From NCBI RefSeq assembly GCF_945859685.1, contig NC_079149.1, positions 84,621,073-84,685,072 of the forward strand: 64,000 nt of DNA. The letters run 5' to 3'. Under the pieces are notes generated by a model. The model worked only from the letters and a program-made list of their open reading frames with translations, did no database searches and was not told where the DNA came from. This document shows positions 1 to 12,400 of the stretch, one piece after another. This DNA is from Eupeodes corollae. Its lineage: Eukaryota > Arthropoda > Insecta > Diptera > Syrphidae. Numbering within the stretch: the stretch's first letter is position 1; each line of letters starts with the position of its first letter. The position numbers and the translations under genes were made by a program.

Positions 1-362
1 ATGTGGTTTCAACAAGATGGCGCTACATGCCACACAGCTCGCGATTCTATGGCCATTTTGAGGGAAAACTTCGGAGAACAATTCATCTCAAGGAATGGAC
101 CGGTAAGTTGGCCACCAAGATCATGCGATTTGACGCCTTTAGACTATTTTTTGTGTCTACACAAATAAGCCAGCAACTATTCCAGCTTTGGAAGACAACA
201 TTTCCGAAGAAATTCGGCCTATTCCGGCCGAAATGCTCGAAAAAGTTACCCAAAATTGGACTTTCCGAATGGACCACCTAAGACGCAGCCGCGGTCAACA
301 TTTAAATGAAATTATCTTCATAAAGTAAATGTCATGGACCAATCTAACGTTTCAAATAAAGA
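1..362 (+). pseudogene. Tc1/mariner-superfamily transposase, 3' fragment
   Basis: Frame 2 from base 2 reads WFQQDGATCHTARDSM, then a stretch ending in PPRSCDLTPLDYFL. These are the second and third catalytic-aspartate blocks of an IS630/Tc1/mariner-type DDE transposase (insect Tc3-like group). A stop follows soon after the third block and the C-terminus is frameshifted, so the copy is dead; the rest lies upstream of the window. The 3' non-coding end is taken to reach about 362, where an A-rich stretch begins. Two other fragments in the window (23240-23520 and 26808-27445) look like the same family. Confidence 0.75.
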
Positions 363-399
363 ATCGATGAGATTTTGCAAATTTTATGCGTTTTTTTTT

Positions 400-985
400 T
401 AAAAAAAAGTTCTCAAGCTCCTAAAAAATCACCGTTTATTTTTGGAAAAAAATCCAATTAACGGTTTTTTTTATAAATCAAAAAAACTGAAAAAAGATTT
501 GTCACCTCGAAGATTTTACGAATGAAAAATGATTTCATCTTCAAAACAATTTTATGCAACGAAAAATGACGTTTTTAACATCTGTTAAGATTTTGAGAAA
601 AATCGAACTGACAGTTTCTTATAAAAATAAAAACCTAAAAAAACATTACTCAAAGTTGGTAAAATTTGAGAAAATGCGAATTTACAGTTTTGTTTACAAA
701 TAATAAAAACCTAAACAAAAAAAGGAATCAAAGTTTTTAAAAATAAATTTTCGACTCAAATACCTTTTCAAAACCTTGAAATATTGGCTTAAAACTACTT
801 TTATCTTTTAACAAATATTGTTTTCAAGATTTATTAAAATTTTGAGAAAAATCGAATCGACAGTTTTTTTTACAAAAAATATAAACTTAAACGAAAATTT
901 AATAAAAGTTGGTAAAAATTTACTTTCGACTGAAGTAGCTATTCAAAAATTAAAAATACTGGCGAAAAATTTTAAACGATTTAGT
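400..985 (-). repeat. Unclassified dispersed repeat X, copy 1
   Basis: On the minus strand this matches 40610-41000 and 56056-56280 at many blocks, for example the reverse complement of TCTGTTATAATTTTGAGAAA near 585-605 and the block around 460-475. It is AT-rich and non-coding. Within it, 590-780 and 826-970 resemble each other (shared blocks such as TTTTGAGAAAAATCGAA and AAAGTTGGTAAAA), so the family has internal repeats of about 200 bp. No transposase or RT motif is visible. Confidence 0.6.
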
Positions 986-2890
986 ACCATTTTTAATCAT
1001 TTTTAGTATGATACTAGCTTAAAAAAAGGATTTTGATAATTTTAAACGAGTTTAGGATCGTACTATCTACTAAACATTTTTCTAAAGTTAAAATCACCAA
1101 ATGGCTAATTTATCTCTTTAGTATCGTACTAAATCTGTATGACATATGAAGCTAACAGTTGTAGCATTGTAGCTGCTTTTGGGTATTGAAGATGCTTCAC
1201 GGGGAATAGATCTTTCGCAGATATTCAATAATTTAATGCACATTTCATTTCAACTTTTTCACTAAACAATAATTTTTTTACCTGGTAGAATAAATTTTTA
1301 ATAATATCCAAAATAGTTGCAACGAACTTAAACTTTAACGCAAATAAACCACGGCAAGTTATGAAAACAAAATTAATGAAAAAAGAAAATACAAATTCAA
1401 TGTTGTCACTTTGACATTTGCAAAAATATTAAGGTATGTTTGTTTTGTTTGCTCCACAATCTGTCATTATTTAGATGTGTTCATGTTTTTTTTTTAAATA
1501 AAATGGTTTTAACATGATACTAGTTAGCAAAACAATAAAAAGTGTTTAAAATTTTTGAAAAGTTAGTAGATTACTTGTATATAGTAAATTGTTAACTAGT
1601 ATCGTGCTAAGGCCTTATTATAATAGGTTGTTTAAAATTTTGCGCAATTGTCTTTAAACTTTTGTATTTCACAGAAAATATTGTTTTTGATATTCCGTAG
1701 TTTGTTTTATAAAAATCCAACAGTCCATTTTTTCATAAAAAAATGAAATCTACAAAAAAAAATACGCAAATTTGGTAAAAAATGTTCGGTTCTTGATATC
1801 TCTCAAATTAATTTCATTCATCCAATTTGTAAAAATTTAAGAACTGCTACTAAAATTGGTAAACAACATTTTTCAACTAAAAATCTATTTAAAAAAAATA
1901 GATTTTCAAACTAAACTATTTCTTTATATGAAAAATATTGTTGTTAATTTAAAAATTTTTAAGAATAATTCAACTAACAACTTTTTTAACTAAACAAGAA
2001 AACCTACAAACTTTTCAGCAAGACAAATTGATAGTCTTAGACTAATATTTGCCTTCATTATTCAGACCCAATATGACTTTATTTATCAACACGTCATTGT
2101 ACACCCTATGGAAATCATAAACACAAAACAAAAATTGTGAAGCACACATTTCTTATTATTTTAAATTAACCTCAAGTAAAGCATATTTTTTCACAGGTGA
2201 CAAAAAAAAACACTCAACGTCCTTTGGGCTTGAAATCATATAGAAACCCAAATTCCCTGTTCATTAGGTAGTTAATTTGATATTGAAAATCAAATAGTTT
2301 ATGGTTTCAAAACCTATACTTTGACCAAATTGTTTGCCTAATTGCTTTAATCACGTATTCAACTCCTGAACCTGAACTATCCTAAAATAATTTTTGTCTG
2401 ATTTTTTATAACATGACAATTATTAAAACAAACAAACTTTATATCATCCAAAAACGAGATATGCATTTTCCTGGTCATTCAAAAACGTGTATACACAAAT
2501 TTACAATCCTGAGTTGTTAATTTGTCTTGCAGACTATCTTAACACTATGACCCTTTATGACGATGCACAAAAGTAACAAACAAACATTACGTCCATTTGG
2601 TTACTTTATGATATCCTCATGTCCACAGCTACGGCTACTGGCCTTACTCTAGGTTAAGTATTGTTAAACTATACGTTGCAACATTGTATGAGCGCTAAAA
2701 TCTTTTACAATCATTGGATTTGGAAAGGAATCAATATTTAGCATCTCATACTTTGTATGCATGAAGAAAAGATGTCATGAGATATGAAATTAATTTTTCC
2801 ATGGCGCCAGGTTTGAGTGATGATGGTTGTGTCAGAGTAAGACTCTTTTGAATTTTATACATCTGACTTGCACACGTCTACATTGCATTA
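986..2890. other. AT-rich non-coding stretch, presumed intron or upstream DNA of the myosin gene
   Basis: No convincing coding exon, RNA gene or known transposon is visible. The myosin N-terminal exon was looked for here in all frames and not seen. The stretch holds several short palindromic motifs around AGTATCGTACTA and one inverted-repeat pair at 1516-1603. Confidence 0.5.
1516..1603. repeat. Short inverted-repeat element (88 bp)
   Basis: GATACTAGTTAGCAA at 1516-1530 pairs with TTGTTAACTAGTATC at 1589-1603, 14 of 15 bases. The spacer is AT-rich. Related half-sites occur near 1005, 1051 and 1121. It could be a tiny MITE or solo ends of a decayed element. Confidence 0.45.
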
Positions 2891-2899
2891 CAGGTTTTC

Positions 2900-3280
2900 C
2901 AATAAGAGGTTTCTTTTTAATATTTAAAAAATCATGCTTTTTTTACAAGTAAGTTTCAATGACCTACTGCCACATTTTCGGCGTAACGACCTTGATACCT
3001 TCAAAAATTTCACATTTAATAACATAGACCTTACAACTGCCAAGAGGTCTCAAAGAAAAACCTGTAAAGATATTAAATCTCAGTGTTTCGGTGAGCATTT
3101 TGATCACCTTTTTTTTCTTTCGTTCTGTCTGAATCTTGACAATTCCAATGCCTTGATCGAAGATTTTACGGTTCTATTTGTACTATAGGAGCACTTTTAA
3201 CATTTCAAATATTAAAAGATCATAGCTTTAAAACTGATAGCTACCAGCTAGAGTCTTATTCAAAATGAAACCTCTTATTG
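2900..3280. mobile_element. Candidate MITE with 14-bp perfect terminal inverted repeats
   Basis: CAATAAGAGGTTTC at 2900-2913 is repeated exactly in inverted orientation at 3267-3280. The 381-bp interior has no convincing coding potential; the 84-codon open frame at 2934-3188 shows no motif. The element ends about 50 bp before the splice acceptor of the first visible myosin exon, so it sits in the intron just upstream of the polypyrimidine tract. No target-site duplication was recognised. Confidence 0.5.
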
Positions 3281-3331
3281 AATTTCAAAAAAAAAAAAAC
3301 TTATTAAAATATTTTTAATTTTATTTTCCAG

Positions 3332-3438
3332 ATTTCGAGTTGGATCAATTTACACATACATAGGAGAAGTATGCGTTTCAATGAATCCCTACAGGCAAAT
3401 GAATATTTATGGTCCAGATACGATAAACAAATATAAAG
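3332..3438 (+). CDS. Myo31DF: Myosin ID exon (first in window)
   Basis: Encodes the start of the motor, FRVGSIYTYIGEVCVSMNPY and onward to NKYK. It is preceded by a TTTTCCAG acceptor and followed by a GTTAGT donor. It begins with the last base of a codon, so one more coding exon must exist upstream. Confidence 0.92.
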
Positions 3439-6400
3439 GTTAGTAACTTAAGACATTATTTGTAAATATGTTTTTACTAATACATTTTTGTCAATTTCAG
3501 GACGAGAATTATTCGAAAACCCACCACATCTTTACGCAATTGCAGATTCGGCACATAAAATTCTGAAACAAAGACATCAAGACACATGTATTCTTATATC
3601 TGGAGAATCGGGCGCTGGAAAAACAGAAGCCTCCAAGATCATAATGAAATATATTGCTGCCGTAACAAATGTTCAAGGACAAAATGAAATTGAAAGGTAC
3701 GTGGTTTTGAGGATTATCAGTTTTACGAAACTCTAAAAAAAAATCAATTTATTATAAACACTTAATGTTTCTCGCGCAATATGACAAACCAAAGATAGCT
3801 AGAAACTAATTCATGAAAATTGAAAGTGATCTTTGAATCTCATTTTACAATTAAAACAATTTCAAATCAAAGGCAGGTAATATATAGAAAAATATTTTCT
3901 TTATTGAAGAGAAGAAACATATTTTCACATTTCCGAAGTTTTTCTTTTTTCATGAAAGCTTCAATCGATGCAGTATCTATTGGCTTGCATGACTCAGAAA
4001 TTGAAGCTAGCTTGTATTGAATGCATGCATAATAAAATAATAAATAAAAATTGAGAGTTTGATCACGTAACACATTGTTATTACTTTTTTTCACTTTCAG
4101 TATCTCTCTTCTGTGTTAAATAATTTAGCATTAATATCTTTTATTTTCAATTTTCTGTTTTATTCGCTGTTCAATTGTTAATTCATTTTTTTAATTGGCA
4201 AGCTTTTCACTCAATTTCAAATTGAAACATTGATTCAAATCGTACCGATATTAACTTCTGTATTCAAAAAATAGGCAAATCAACAAATTTGAGTTAATTA
4301 TTTTTGTGGAAAATAGGAGAACAATCTTGATCCCTAGCGTGATTGTTAAATTTAAATTTGAGTGATGGCTTAACCCCCAAATAACTTGTAACTATTAATG
4401 GAATGGATCAAATTAAGGTTAAGGTTATAGTTCCTGATTTTAAAATCAAATGAAATGAATGCATGTATTCGAAGCATAAGGGTCAGATGTTTGTTAAGGC
4501 CATAGGAGGTATGAAGAGTTGGTGTTAGAGAGAAGCCTATGTATGAATAGTATGTCCGCAATTTCCCTGCGTTGAGGTTTAATAGTTATCACGATAAAGG
4601 GGTGACAATGTTTAACGACCATGTCGTGTCATTAATTGTAAGGATAACTAGGAGAGGGTCTAAATGACTACCATGGGGAATATCTGAATTGGCTAAAACA
4701 GGATTATATTATATAACTAGTGGATATAAATAGGACGTAATATTCACTATTTTTATTGTAAGAAGTAATCCATTTGAGGAAGAGAGGTTCAAAGCCTAAG
4801 GAGGAGAGTTTGAAAACTACAAGATTATGAAAAATTTGACAAACGCTTTGCTGAAGTCAATGGAAACCATATCAATTTAATTTCCATTTTTTAAAGATCT
4901 TTGATTGAATGAAACGAACTCTACAGGGTTTGTGGTGGTAGATCTATGTTTGATAAAGCCGAACTGTGCTGGGGTAGTTAGAGATCTGCAACAGACGCTA
5001 AGCAGTTCATATAAAATGCTTTCAAAAATGTTTAGAATATGAGAAAGTTTAGCAATTGGTCGATAGTTTATCACCTCCCCTTTTGGACCCTTCTTGTGAA
5101 TTTGGGTTATAAAAGATGATTTCCCTATTTTAGGAAATGTTCCTTAAGATAAGGATAAATCGGCAAGTTCAGGCGACATAAGGGACTTGAAAGTAAGGCA
5201 AGTTTCTAGTATCTGAAAAGCCAGCTGCCAAAAATTTGCCTTCCAATTAAGGCAACTTCATTGAAAAGTTAGTCAAGAAAAATCTCTCTAACTTAGTCAA
5301 GTCCACTTCTGTCAAAAATACAGTTTATTATGTCTTTTCCTTCAACTGAAAGCTGAACTTTGATTTCATTATTTTCTGCACAGCTTCATTTAATGTTTTG
5401 TGTAAAAAGGTTCCTTGTCAGTTTGGAAAAGAAATACGTAATATTTCTTTACAATACAAAATACAAATCATGATGGATAAATAATGTTTTTGTTAGTATT
5501 TTTTACTATGAACTTAAAGTGGAGGTTTGTGAAGTAAAGTTCTGAATTTGAAATTCATGACACATGAAAAACTAAATAGTTGCCTTAAAAATTCACGTTA
5601 AAAGGATAAAGTTGATTGCAAATTGATTCTTTTTTGATTAACGAACCGAAAAAAGGATTTGGGATCGTTGACAAGGTAAGCTTGAGTTTTAATCCTGGTA
5701 GAGAAAATTGTTTTCGTAGGTTGTCAACAGTAAATCCGTACGTATCCGAGGCTTGTTGGTACTTTGCAACTATGATGTTTTTACGTGGCCAGGAAGTCAT
5801 CCCGACGATACCAACCCCCAACCTGGAGGGCCAGATCCTTAGTATAACTTCAAGGACGGGGAGCCGAATAAACCGCTCCTTATAGGCCTGGGCTCCCAAT
5901 AAGTCATAGAAGCCTTATAAGGTGTTCACAAAGTAGTTCAACCTTACTGGAACTGTAGACGCCACTATTGATTCCATCTTAGGAATTCCTCCACTGCCAT
6001 CTGGAGCTCTTAGACAAAACATATGAGCAGTGACCTAGCTACGATATTAGCATTGTCCAGGGCGATTTTAATGCCAAGCTTATAAGGGAAGACATCTTTG
6101 GTGGAATAATCGGGAAAAACAGCCTGCTTGACAACACTTCCGACAACGGATTTAGGCTTATAGATTTTGCTGCGGGCGAAACGTTATGGTAGCCAGTACG
6201 CGTTTTCCACACCCCAACATCCACAAACGAACTTGGAGTTCTCCAGATCAATCTACCATCAACTAGATTGACCATATTGCGATCGACGCCAGACACGCTT
6301 CCAGCATCATGGATGTCCGAATTTTCCGAGAAGCTTAGAACTTTCCGAGGAGCTAACATAGACTCGGACCACTACCTCGTTGTAGCCAAGGTAATACTTC

Positions 6401-9400
6401 AATTTTCCAGATCCATGGCAAAACAGGGAGGTGCTGGGAGAAGGTACAAGGTCCAACGGCTACAATCGCAAGAGATCGCCAAATACTTTTTCGACCGAGT
6501 TACAAGTTACCTCTCTCCAAGTTCTCTGCCGCCAACACAACGTATCGAAGTTCGAAAGTTTTATGAACGGATAAAACGAAATTCACAGGTACATACACCT
6601 AGAACCGAAGGCTGCAAAGGCGAAACTGGAAACATTATAGTGGAACCGCAGTCAACGCTGTGGATATGGAAGGACCACTTCTGCCGACTTAGACGAAGTA
6701 AAGATTACCATATCTAAGCTGAAGTCTAACAAAGCCGCTGGAACGGATGGCTTGAATGCCGAACTCTTTAAAGTAACTGGAGATAAGTTAGTTAGGAGCA
6801 TGCACCTACGTATCTGTAAGATATGGTCGGAAGAAAGCATGCTAACTTCACCTACTATAAAGGTGTCAGTCTACTGAACATCGCCTATAAAATAATAATA
6901 ATAATAATAATAATATGTGAACGTTTAAAGCCTATCGTCAACAACGTGATAGGTTCTTATCAGTGTGGTTTAGACCAGGAAAGTCCACAGTAGATTAAAT
7001 ATTCACATTACAGCAGATCCTGGAAAAAAACCAAGAACACCAAATCGACACCCACTATCTTTTCATCGATTTTCAGGCCGCATATGACAGCATCTACAGG
7101 GACGAGCTGTAAAGAGCCATGTCTACTTTTGGCATCCCTGCCAAACTCTTCCGTTTGTGCAGGATGACCATGGAGAATTCACTCTGCTCCATAAAGGTTG
7201 GAAACAACTTAACAGAACTTTTCGATGTCCAAAAAGGTTTTAGACAAGGTGATGGGCTGTCAAGCGATATTTTTAATATCGTACTTGAAATAATAGTGCA
7301 GAGCTCACACGTCAACACCAGAGGCACTTTCTTTCAAAAGTCTTTCCAATTACTAGCATGTGCTGATAACATTGACATAATCGGAAGAACTCAACGTGAT
7401 GACAATGGGGCTTTTATGAGTATTGAGGCAGAGGCGGCAAGAATGGGTTTAACGGTTAATGAGGGCAACACAAAGTGCATGCTGTCGTCAAGAAAAGACA
7501 TACAACACCGACGTATTGGTCAAAACTTCACCATCGACAGACGTAACTTTGAGGTAGTCAAGGACTTCGTCTACCTAGACTCAGCTGTAAACGCAGAAAA
7601 CAACACCAGCGCTGAGATCAAACAAAGAATAACTCTTGCTAACCGCTGTTTCTTTGGTATAAGAAAGCAATTGAGTGCTAAAGTCCTCTCTCGAGGGACC
7701 AAAGTGTTGCTATATAAGACCCTTATCATCCCCGTCCTGTTATACGGTGCAGAAGTATGGACTATGACAAAAGCGGATAAAAGCACCTTGGGTCGGTTCG
7801 AGAGGAAAGTTCTTCGTGTGATCTACGGTCCCGTTTGCATCTAAGGGGAGTGGAGGAGAAGATGGAACGACGAGCTATACGGGCTGTACAGCGACGCAGA
7901 CTTATCCAGAAGGGTAAAAGTCCAACGACTAAGATGGCTGGGTCACGTAGAGCGCATGAAAACCAATGCTCCGGCACGGAAAGTTTTCGAATCCACGAAT
8001 CCACACCCACAGGACAGCGCAGTAGAGGAAGACCGCGGATCAGATGGCGCGCGCAAGTGCAAAGTGACCTCACCCAACTTGGAGCGTGAAACCGGAGACA
8101 TCTAGCTATGGACCGAGCTAGATGGAGAAGTTTGTTGGGGGAGGCCCCAGTTCACACAGGACTGTAAGTAAGAGAAAATTGTACAGATCGTTGAAATAAA
8201 GATATGCACCAAGGTACTTAAAATAGTCAGTTGGGCATTGAGAGCGTAGGAATATTTCCAACAGCTTGTTACTTTCATTACGCAGCGATCGAAGTGAATG
8301 ATAATACCAAGGCGGGGCTAACCCTATGTCGGTAGGAGGGGACATGCATAGAAATTGAATAGTGTACTTCATTATGAAGAAGGTAAGTGGCTTTTTTAAC
8401 AGACATATTTTTAAAATAAAATGGAACACTGTTAATATAATCCTTAATTTGGAAAAATTGGGCTTTATGAAAATCATACAAATTAGGATGTGAAGTGGGA
8501 GTAACTTCTAGACACGAGGTAAGGCAAAACGTTAGTAGCAAGGCCGGATTAAGGGGACTCCACAAACGGAGGGCCCCCACAATAGATACTTCGGAACATT
8601 TTTGAGCGTCTTCTACAGAAGATCAGTGGTCTCGAAGCCTCTTTGTTTGCAACATTTTGGAACGATATCTTAGAGCGATTCAACGCTAAAAACAAGATGT
8701 TGCAAGACCCGAAATTGGCAATGCGTCTAAACAAAATGATTTTGATAGATACGAGGAAGCAGCCAAAAAAATATTTCATACTGATGAATTGTACAATCAT
8801 GCACCCGCACCAGAACGAGAAATGTGAGGTTGAATCAGCCCGATTACGGGAAAGCACAAGATGATGTAGGTTGATTTTTATATATGTATATGGAGAGCGC
8901 TCATTTTCGAAAATGAAAATTATAAAAAGGCTTCGAACAACGATGGGAAAAAACCGTCTATAGAAGCTTTCTCTCCTGAGCTTTCTGAGAAAAAATCTCA
9001 AAAGGTTCCGTTCGTTAACCCTAAAATTTAATTTTAGATAATTCTTTTTTCCGTTTTAATTTATATGTGTTTTTTCAATACTAAAGGAATCTACTTGGTT
9101 TCATAATAAGTTATCTGGGCCGGTTGAGAATATAATGTCAAGTGATCATTTCGGCTGCGTTACAGATGAGCTTAGAAAATTCAGAAGGCAGACCTTTCTG
9201 TTGAATTGAAACCAAATCGCTTGTTCTGGTTTTCCCTTCGTAGCAAACAGAATCCGACTTGTCATGTAAAAATGCTTGGAAAAGGCGAACATTCTCATAA
9301 ATCTTCTTGTTTCTAAGTCTAGACATTCAGTAGAATCGGCAGTTTGTTGAGTGACCTTGACTACTGGTGGGTAAAGAGTATCAAAAGACTTGTTTAAATT

Positions 9401-12400
9401 TTGTTTATTAGAAAGGACTGGGTGTGTTTTAATATATAGGAGCTTATGGAGTTAGTATATTTAGCCCCCATGTCTAGGTCCAAATTGGTTAAAATAGGAG
9501 AGGGAGAACTCGACGGTGGAGGTGATGGGATTTAAGTGAGATTAAAAGATACTCTTTTTGTTTCTTTAGATAGCCCCGAAGTACTATAAGAGGTTGAACG
9601 AGTATTTGAAGATGTCGTGGGAGGTTTGAAATCTGGGGCATTTACATCAAACTTTTTAAATACATTATTAGAGAAATCGGGAAATACTCGTACACCCATT
9701 TTGAAGATCCAGATCCGGTTTGGTTTTGGTTTGTAGTTTGGTGTGGTATTAGTTGCTGCAGGTCTTCTATGCTCTTTAGTCTTCTGAGAGAAATGAGATG
9801 ATGTATCATGTGATGGATTTTCGATACTTTCATATTTTGTATGATAAGCTTCTTTCCAGGCTGCCATGAATTTTCTCGACAGAAGTCGAAGATGGTCCCA
9901 AAAACCATCTTTCTTTTTTGATCGAAGCTATACAAAAAACGTAAGTTAGATTTTCAGCTCAAAATTTATAGTGGATTTTCAATTAAAGGTTGTCAAGGTT
10001 CTTATTGCTATCTCTGAAACATTTGTGTTGTTTTTAATTTTAAAAAATGCTCCAATTTGTAAAAACGTTTCTTTTCCAAAAACAAAATAGTACAACGACG
10101 ATACATTTACGAGATTCTGTGACGTTTGTAATCGAAATTGTACGTTTTTTTATTTTTTAGACAAACATAAATGAAAATTCTTCTGAAAAAATATTAAATA
10201 TCCAATAGAACTCATAATCAAAATCTATGTATACCTTTCTTTCTTTTTACAGAGTTAAAAACGTACTCATTCAAAGCAATGCAATCCTGGAGACATTTGG
10301 AAATGCGAAAACAAATCGAAACGACAACTCAAGTCGATTTGGAAAGTACATGGACATTGAATTCGATTACAAAGCCGATCCCGTAGGTGGGATTATAACA
10401 AATTATCTTTTAGAAAAATCTCGTGTTATTCAGCAACAACCCGGAGAAAGAAATTTCCACAGTTTTTACCAGGTAATTATCCTTAATTGTTTTATTTTAT
10501 AATTTAAGTTAAACGGCTCTTTAAGTATTATCTTATCAACAGAAATTTAGGTTAATTAAAAAAACAATCAATGATGAACTTGTTATGTAGAAACAACCTT
10601 TTGTACTAATCCCCTAAAGTTTAACTTTATGATATAATTAAAAAGTGTAGGTTCATATTCGTGTTTGATAGTAGTTTTATTTCTTGGAAATAATTCTCAT
10701 ATCATGTGGTTTTATATACAAAGAGATAAAAAGAATGGCAAAAAGCATTTGAAGTTGATAGTGTTCTAAGTTCACTGTCTAAATAAATGTGTGTAAGGGC
10801 ATTAAGAACTTTCGTTTTTAATCACACTTAGTCTCTATTGGTTAGAATAAAATATTTGTCTCTAATGTAATGGTTGGTAAATTAATTTTGTAAGTCCTAT
10901 TTTGTTGGTATTGAAACTGTTTACAGCAAGAAAAAGTTATCATATAATTTTTCTATTGCATTTTATCTTATGCATGAAAACTCCTCCTATATTTGTACTA
11001 TAAGTACTAAATAAAAAAAAAAATAATTTCCTTTTGCTTTGAGTGAGTCATAATAAAAAATAAAGGACTTGAATTTAAGGCAAGTTTCTAGTATCTGATT
11101 GGCTAACAAATACAATTTTATTGGAAAGTTGACTGAAAGTAACTCACCTACTTTCTTAAGGTGGCCCTACAGTCCTTTGTGAACTAGGTCTTCCCCCAAC
11201 AAACTTCTCCATCTAGCTCGGCCCCTAGATGTCTCCAGTTTCAGGCTCCAAGTTGGGTGAGGTCATTTTCCACTTGTGCACGCCACCTGATCCGCAGTTT
11301 TCCTCTACTGCGCTGTCCTGTGGGTGCGGATTCGAAGACTTTCCGGGCCGGAGCATTGGTTTCCATGCGCTCTACGTGACCAAGCCATCTTAGTGTTGGA
11401 CTTTTACTCTTCTGGCTAAGTCTACGTCGCTGTACAGCCCGTACAGCTCGTCGTTCCATTTTCTCCTCCACTCCCTTTCGATGCATACGGGACAGTAGAT
11501 CACACGAAGAACTTTTCTCTCAAAACGACCCAAGGTGCTTTCATCAGCTTTTGTCATAGTCCATGCTTCTGCACCGTAAAGCAGGACCGGGATGATAAGG
11601 GTCTTATATACACACTTTGGTCTCTCGAGAGAGGACTTTACCACTCATTTGCTTTCTTAGCCCAAAGAAACAACGGTTAGCAAGAGTTGTTCTTCGTTTG
11701 ATCTCACCGCTGGTGTTGTTTTTTGCATTCACAGCGGAGCCTAGGTAGACGGAGTCCTTAACTAACCCAAAATTACGTGAGTCAATGGAAACGTTTTGTC
11801 CAAGACATCAGTGTTTTGGGTCTTTTCTTGATGACAGCGTTTACGTTGTTTTACTCTCATTAACCGCTAAACCCATTCTTGCCGCCTCTGCCTCGAATAT
11901 TCACAAAAGCCTCATTGCTGAGTTCTTCAATTAAGTTTTTTTTTTCCAAATTCATTTTTATTTATTCAATCTTAAACCTATCTTAAAGCTAGACAAAAAT
12001 TCATAAAACTAGCCTAATTATCCATAACTTACAACTAACTTAATTGTTCCATACGGACACTCTAAGTTAAACTATAACACTTAAAACTAATGCCTTTCGG
12101 CCCTAAGATCTATTTTACTTCATTTAAATTTTATTTATTTTGTATTTATTAGAAAATTTGAAAAAAAAACTAATATCAATATCTATTTTATTTTTACTTA
12201 CAAACTACTTAAAATAAGGTCCTTAAATAAAACTTAAAACTAACTAAAACTACCTATTCTACCTAAAAACTACTTAAAACTAGAACAACAGCAGCAAATC
12301 TAACGTTTTTTGTTTTTATATTTTACTGTCTTTTTTTGTATGTTTTTTTTTATTTTTTTTTTTTTGTTTTTTTTTTGTTTTTTTTTTATATTCCATGTAT

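Larger units (their letters stand above)
3697..10252 (+). other. Myosin ID intron 2 (6,556 bp), transposon-filled
   Basis: A GTACGT donor and TTTTTACAG acceptor delimit it. It contains LINE fragments (4370-5300 and 8185-8560), repeat Y (5183-5575), an RTE copy with an inverted 5' part (5697-8165), a hAT-like fragment (8560-8880) and unrecognised ORF remnants (9130-9960). Nothing was recognised in 3697-4370 or 9961-10252. Confidence 0.85.

Noticed and set aside
2934..3188. An 84-codon frame before the myosin exon as the missing N-terminal exon
   Set aside because: Its sequence does not resemble a myosin N-terminus, it lies within an inverted-repeat element, and its end has no splice join that would fit the phase of the exon at 3332.
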